Of a DNA stretch of 64,000 nt, positions 63,368 to 64,000 are shown in pieces. A program made the position numbers and the translations under genes. The notes under the pieces were generated by a model. It was not told the origin of the DNA, made no database searches, and was given only the letters and a program-made list of their open reading frames with translations. Source of the stretch: UBA969 sp041694635 (GTDB lineage: Bacteria; Planctomycetota; Planctomycetia; Gemmatales; Gemmataceae); assembly GCA_041694635.1 (NCBI GenBank), contig JBDNHI010000202.1:1-64000 (forward strand), in the 5' to 3' direction. Position 1 is the first letter of the stretch; every line of letters starts with the position of its first letter.

Positions 63368-63673
63368 TTGGTTGATTCATGGCAAATAGTAGTACAAAGT
63401 ATAGAGAGCGGCTTGCAAGATTGTTTGGCTAAAATAGGCGGATCAGGGGTTGCCCCTGCAAGCGAAGAGTTGAAAGAATTTACCTCCGCTAAAAATGCCG
63501 CCCTTCAGCAAACTATCAACAATAATTTGGGTTTAATGGAAAATGCTCTGGAAAAAAACAGGCAACAATTTAATATCACTGCATCAGAAATGGATGCCGT
63601 TTCTGATGATTTGCGAACTTGGATCGCTAGGGCTAATCAAGGTCAAGAAAAAGTAACTTCGATGCTTAAATAA
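63368..63673 (+). CDS. Small coiled-coil-like protein, function unknown
   Basis: A 101-residue protein using a TTG start with AGGGAG upstream. It is largely helical: ELKEFTSAKNAALQQTINNN and LENALEK-type heptads, then ASEMDAVSDDLRTWI. There is no signal peptide or membrane segment. It ends 24 bases before ispD on the same strand, so the two are probably cotranscribed. I recognise no family. Confidence 0.55.
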   Translation: MVDSWQIVVQSIESGLQDCLAKIGGSGVAPASEELKEFTSAKNAALQQTINNNLGLMENALEKNRQQFNITASEMDAVSDDLRTWIARANQGQEKVTSMLK

Positions 63674-63697
63674 TCGCTACATCATTTTGAGGATAAA

Positions 63698-64000
63698 ATG
63701 GCTAAGTTTGCTGTTATTCTTCCCGCTGCTGGAAAATCATCTCGGTTCAGGGATAAAGAAAAAAAACCTTACGCTGCTTTGGACGGTAGGCCTGTTTGGT
63801 TAAGAACTGCAGAACTGTTTGTTTCTCGTGACGATGTTTGCCAGTGCTTTTTAGTGATTGACCCTTCCGATGAGGAGATGGTGCGGCGCAAGTTTGGTCC
63901 AAATTTGGCTTTTTTAAATATCTCTCTAGTTTTTGGCGGAAATGAGCGCTTTGAGTCGGTTTCTAATGCCCTTAAAAAATTAAATGAAGAAGTTGAATTC
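63698..64000 (+). CDS. ispD: 2-C-methyl-D-erythritol 4-phosphate cytidylyltransferase, partial
   Basis: The first 101 codons of IspD, cut by the window end. This enzyme joins CTP to MEP in the non-mevalonate isoprenoid pathway. The nucleotide-binding start reads FAVILPAAGKSSRFRDKEKK, followed by PYAALDGRPVWLRTAELF and FGGNERFESVSNALKKL, all typical of the family. GAGG lies before the ATG. The rest of the protein, including its second half, lies outside. Confidence 0.9.
   Translation, partial: MAKFAVILPAAGKSSRFRDKEKKPYAALDGRPVWLRTAELFVSRDDVCQCFLVIDPSDEEMVRRKFGPNLAFLNISLVFGGNERFESVSNALKKLNEEVEF

Noticed and set aside
1..64000. CRISPR arrays, insertion sequences, prophage genes and rRNA
   Set aside because: No repeat-spacer pattern, transposase or phage gene, or rRNA segment was seen in any part.

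Overview
The window is an AT-rich stretch of a bacterial chromosome, most likely from a planctomycete close to the Gemmataceae. The best lineage evidence is the set of planctomycete-style families: a DUF1549/DUF1553 protein with an unusual CNSGGCH heme-like motif (45155-47683), a PVC-type heme-binding dehydrogenase with HEAT repeats and a C-terminal CxxCH (31413-34679), a cytochrome/WD40 fusion (20075-21502), a DUF6263-like secreted protein, a very long secretin with an N-terminal repeat region, and many short genes facing both ways. The low GC is unusual for that group. I see no prophage, insertion sequence, CRISPR array or defence island; this looks like ordinary core and lineage-specific chromosome.

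Left part (1-19.9 kb): a PP2C phosphatase, a PEGA lipoprotein, a zinc-ribbon membrane protein and a GNAT enzyme precede dnaA (5522-7006). Two small secreted proteins follow; the first has a strikingly structured 5' leader. Next come a three-part thiamin enzyme (Clp_N-like + ThiD2 + ThiE), a TolC-like protein, a PhnD-like binding protein, a type IIA topoisomerase A/B pair, and an acyl-CoA/ACP synthetase whose acyltransferase half lacks the usual catalytic motif.

Middle (20-48 kb): the cytochrome/WD40 protein, an alpha/beta hydrolase, an isolated cobalamin gene (CbiET), YjbQ, an RluA-type pseudouridine synthase, a NagB-like protein, the selenocysteine pair selB-selA, the PVC heme protein, a GT87 glycosyltransferase, the 1771-residue secretin, an M1 metallopeptidase fused to an outer-membrane barrel, the DUF1549/1553 protein and a DUF3467 protein.

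Right part (48-64 kb): tRNA-Arg(TCG) with a good promoter, a TPR membrane protein overlapping queF, a prenyltransferase-like repeat protein, a FolK-SDR fusion, a lipoprotein/esterase pair, purine nucleoside phosphorylase with a YhcC-type radical SAM protein, two tyrosine-rich secreted proteins, a large GH38-like protein, a lipoprotein, superoxide dismutase, a 1.3-kb gap without a convincing gene, a small coiled-coil protein and the start of ispD.

The most interesting signals are the unusual fusions (Clp_N-ThiD2-ThiE, FolK-SDR, M1-barrel), enzymes with lost catalytic residues (NagB-like, SDR half, PlsC-like half), the structured leader at 7131-7230, and a Sec insertion pair with no visible tRNA-Sec or selenoprotein nearby. 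All assignments are from reading the sequence and from memory of protein families; no database search was run.
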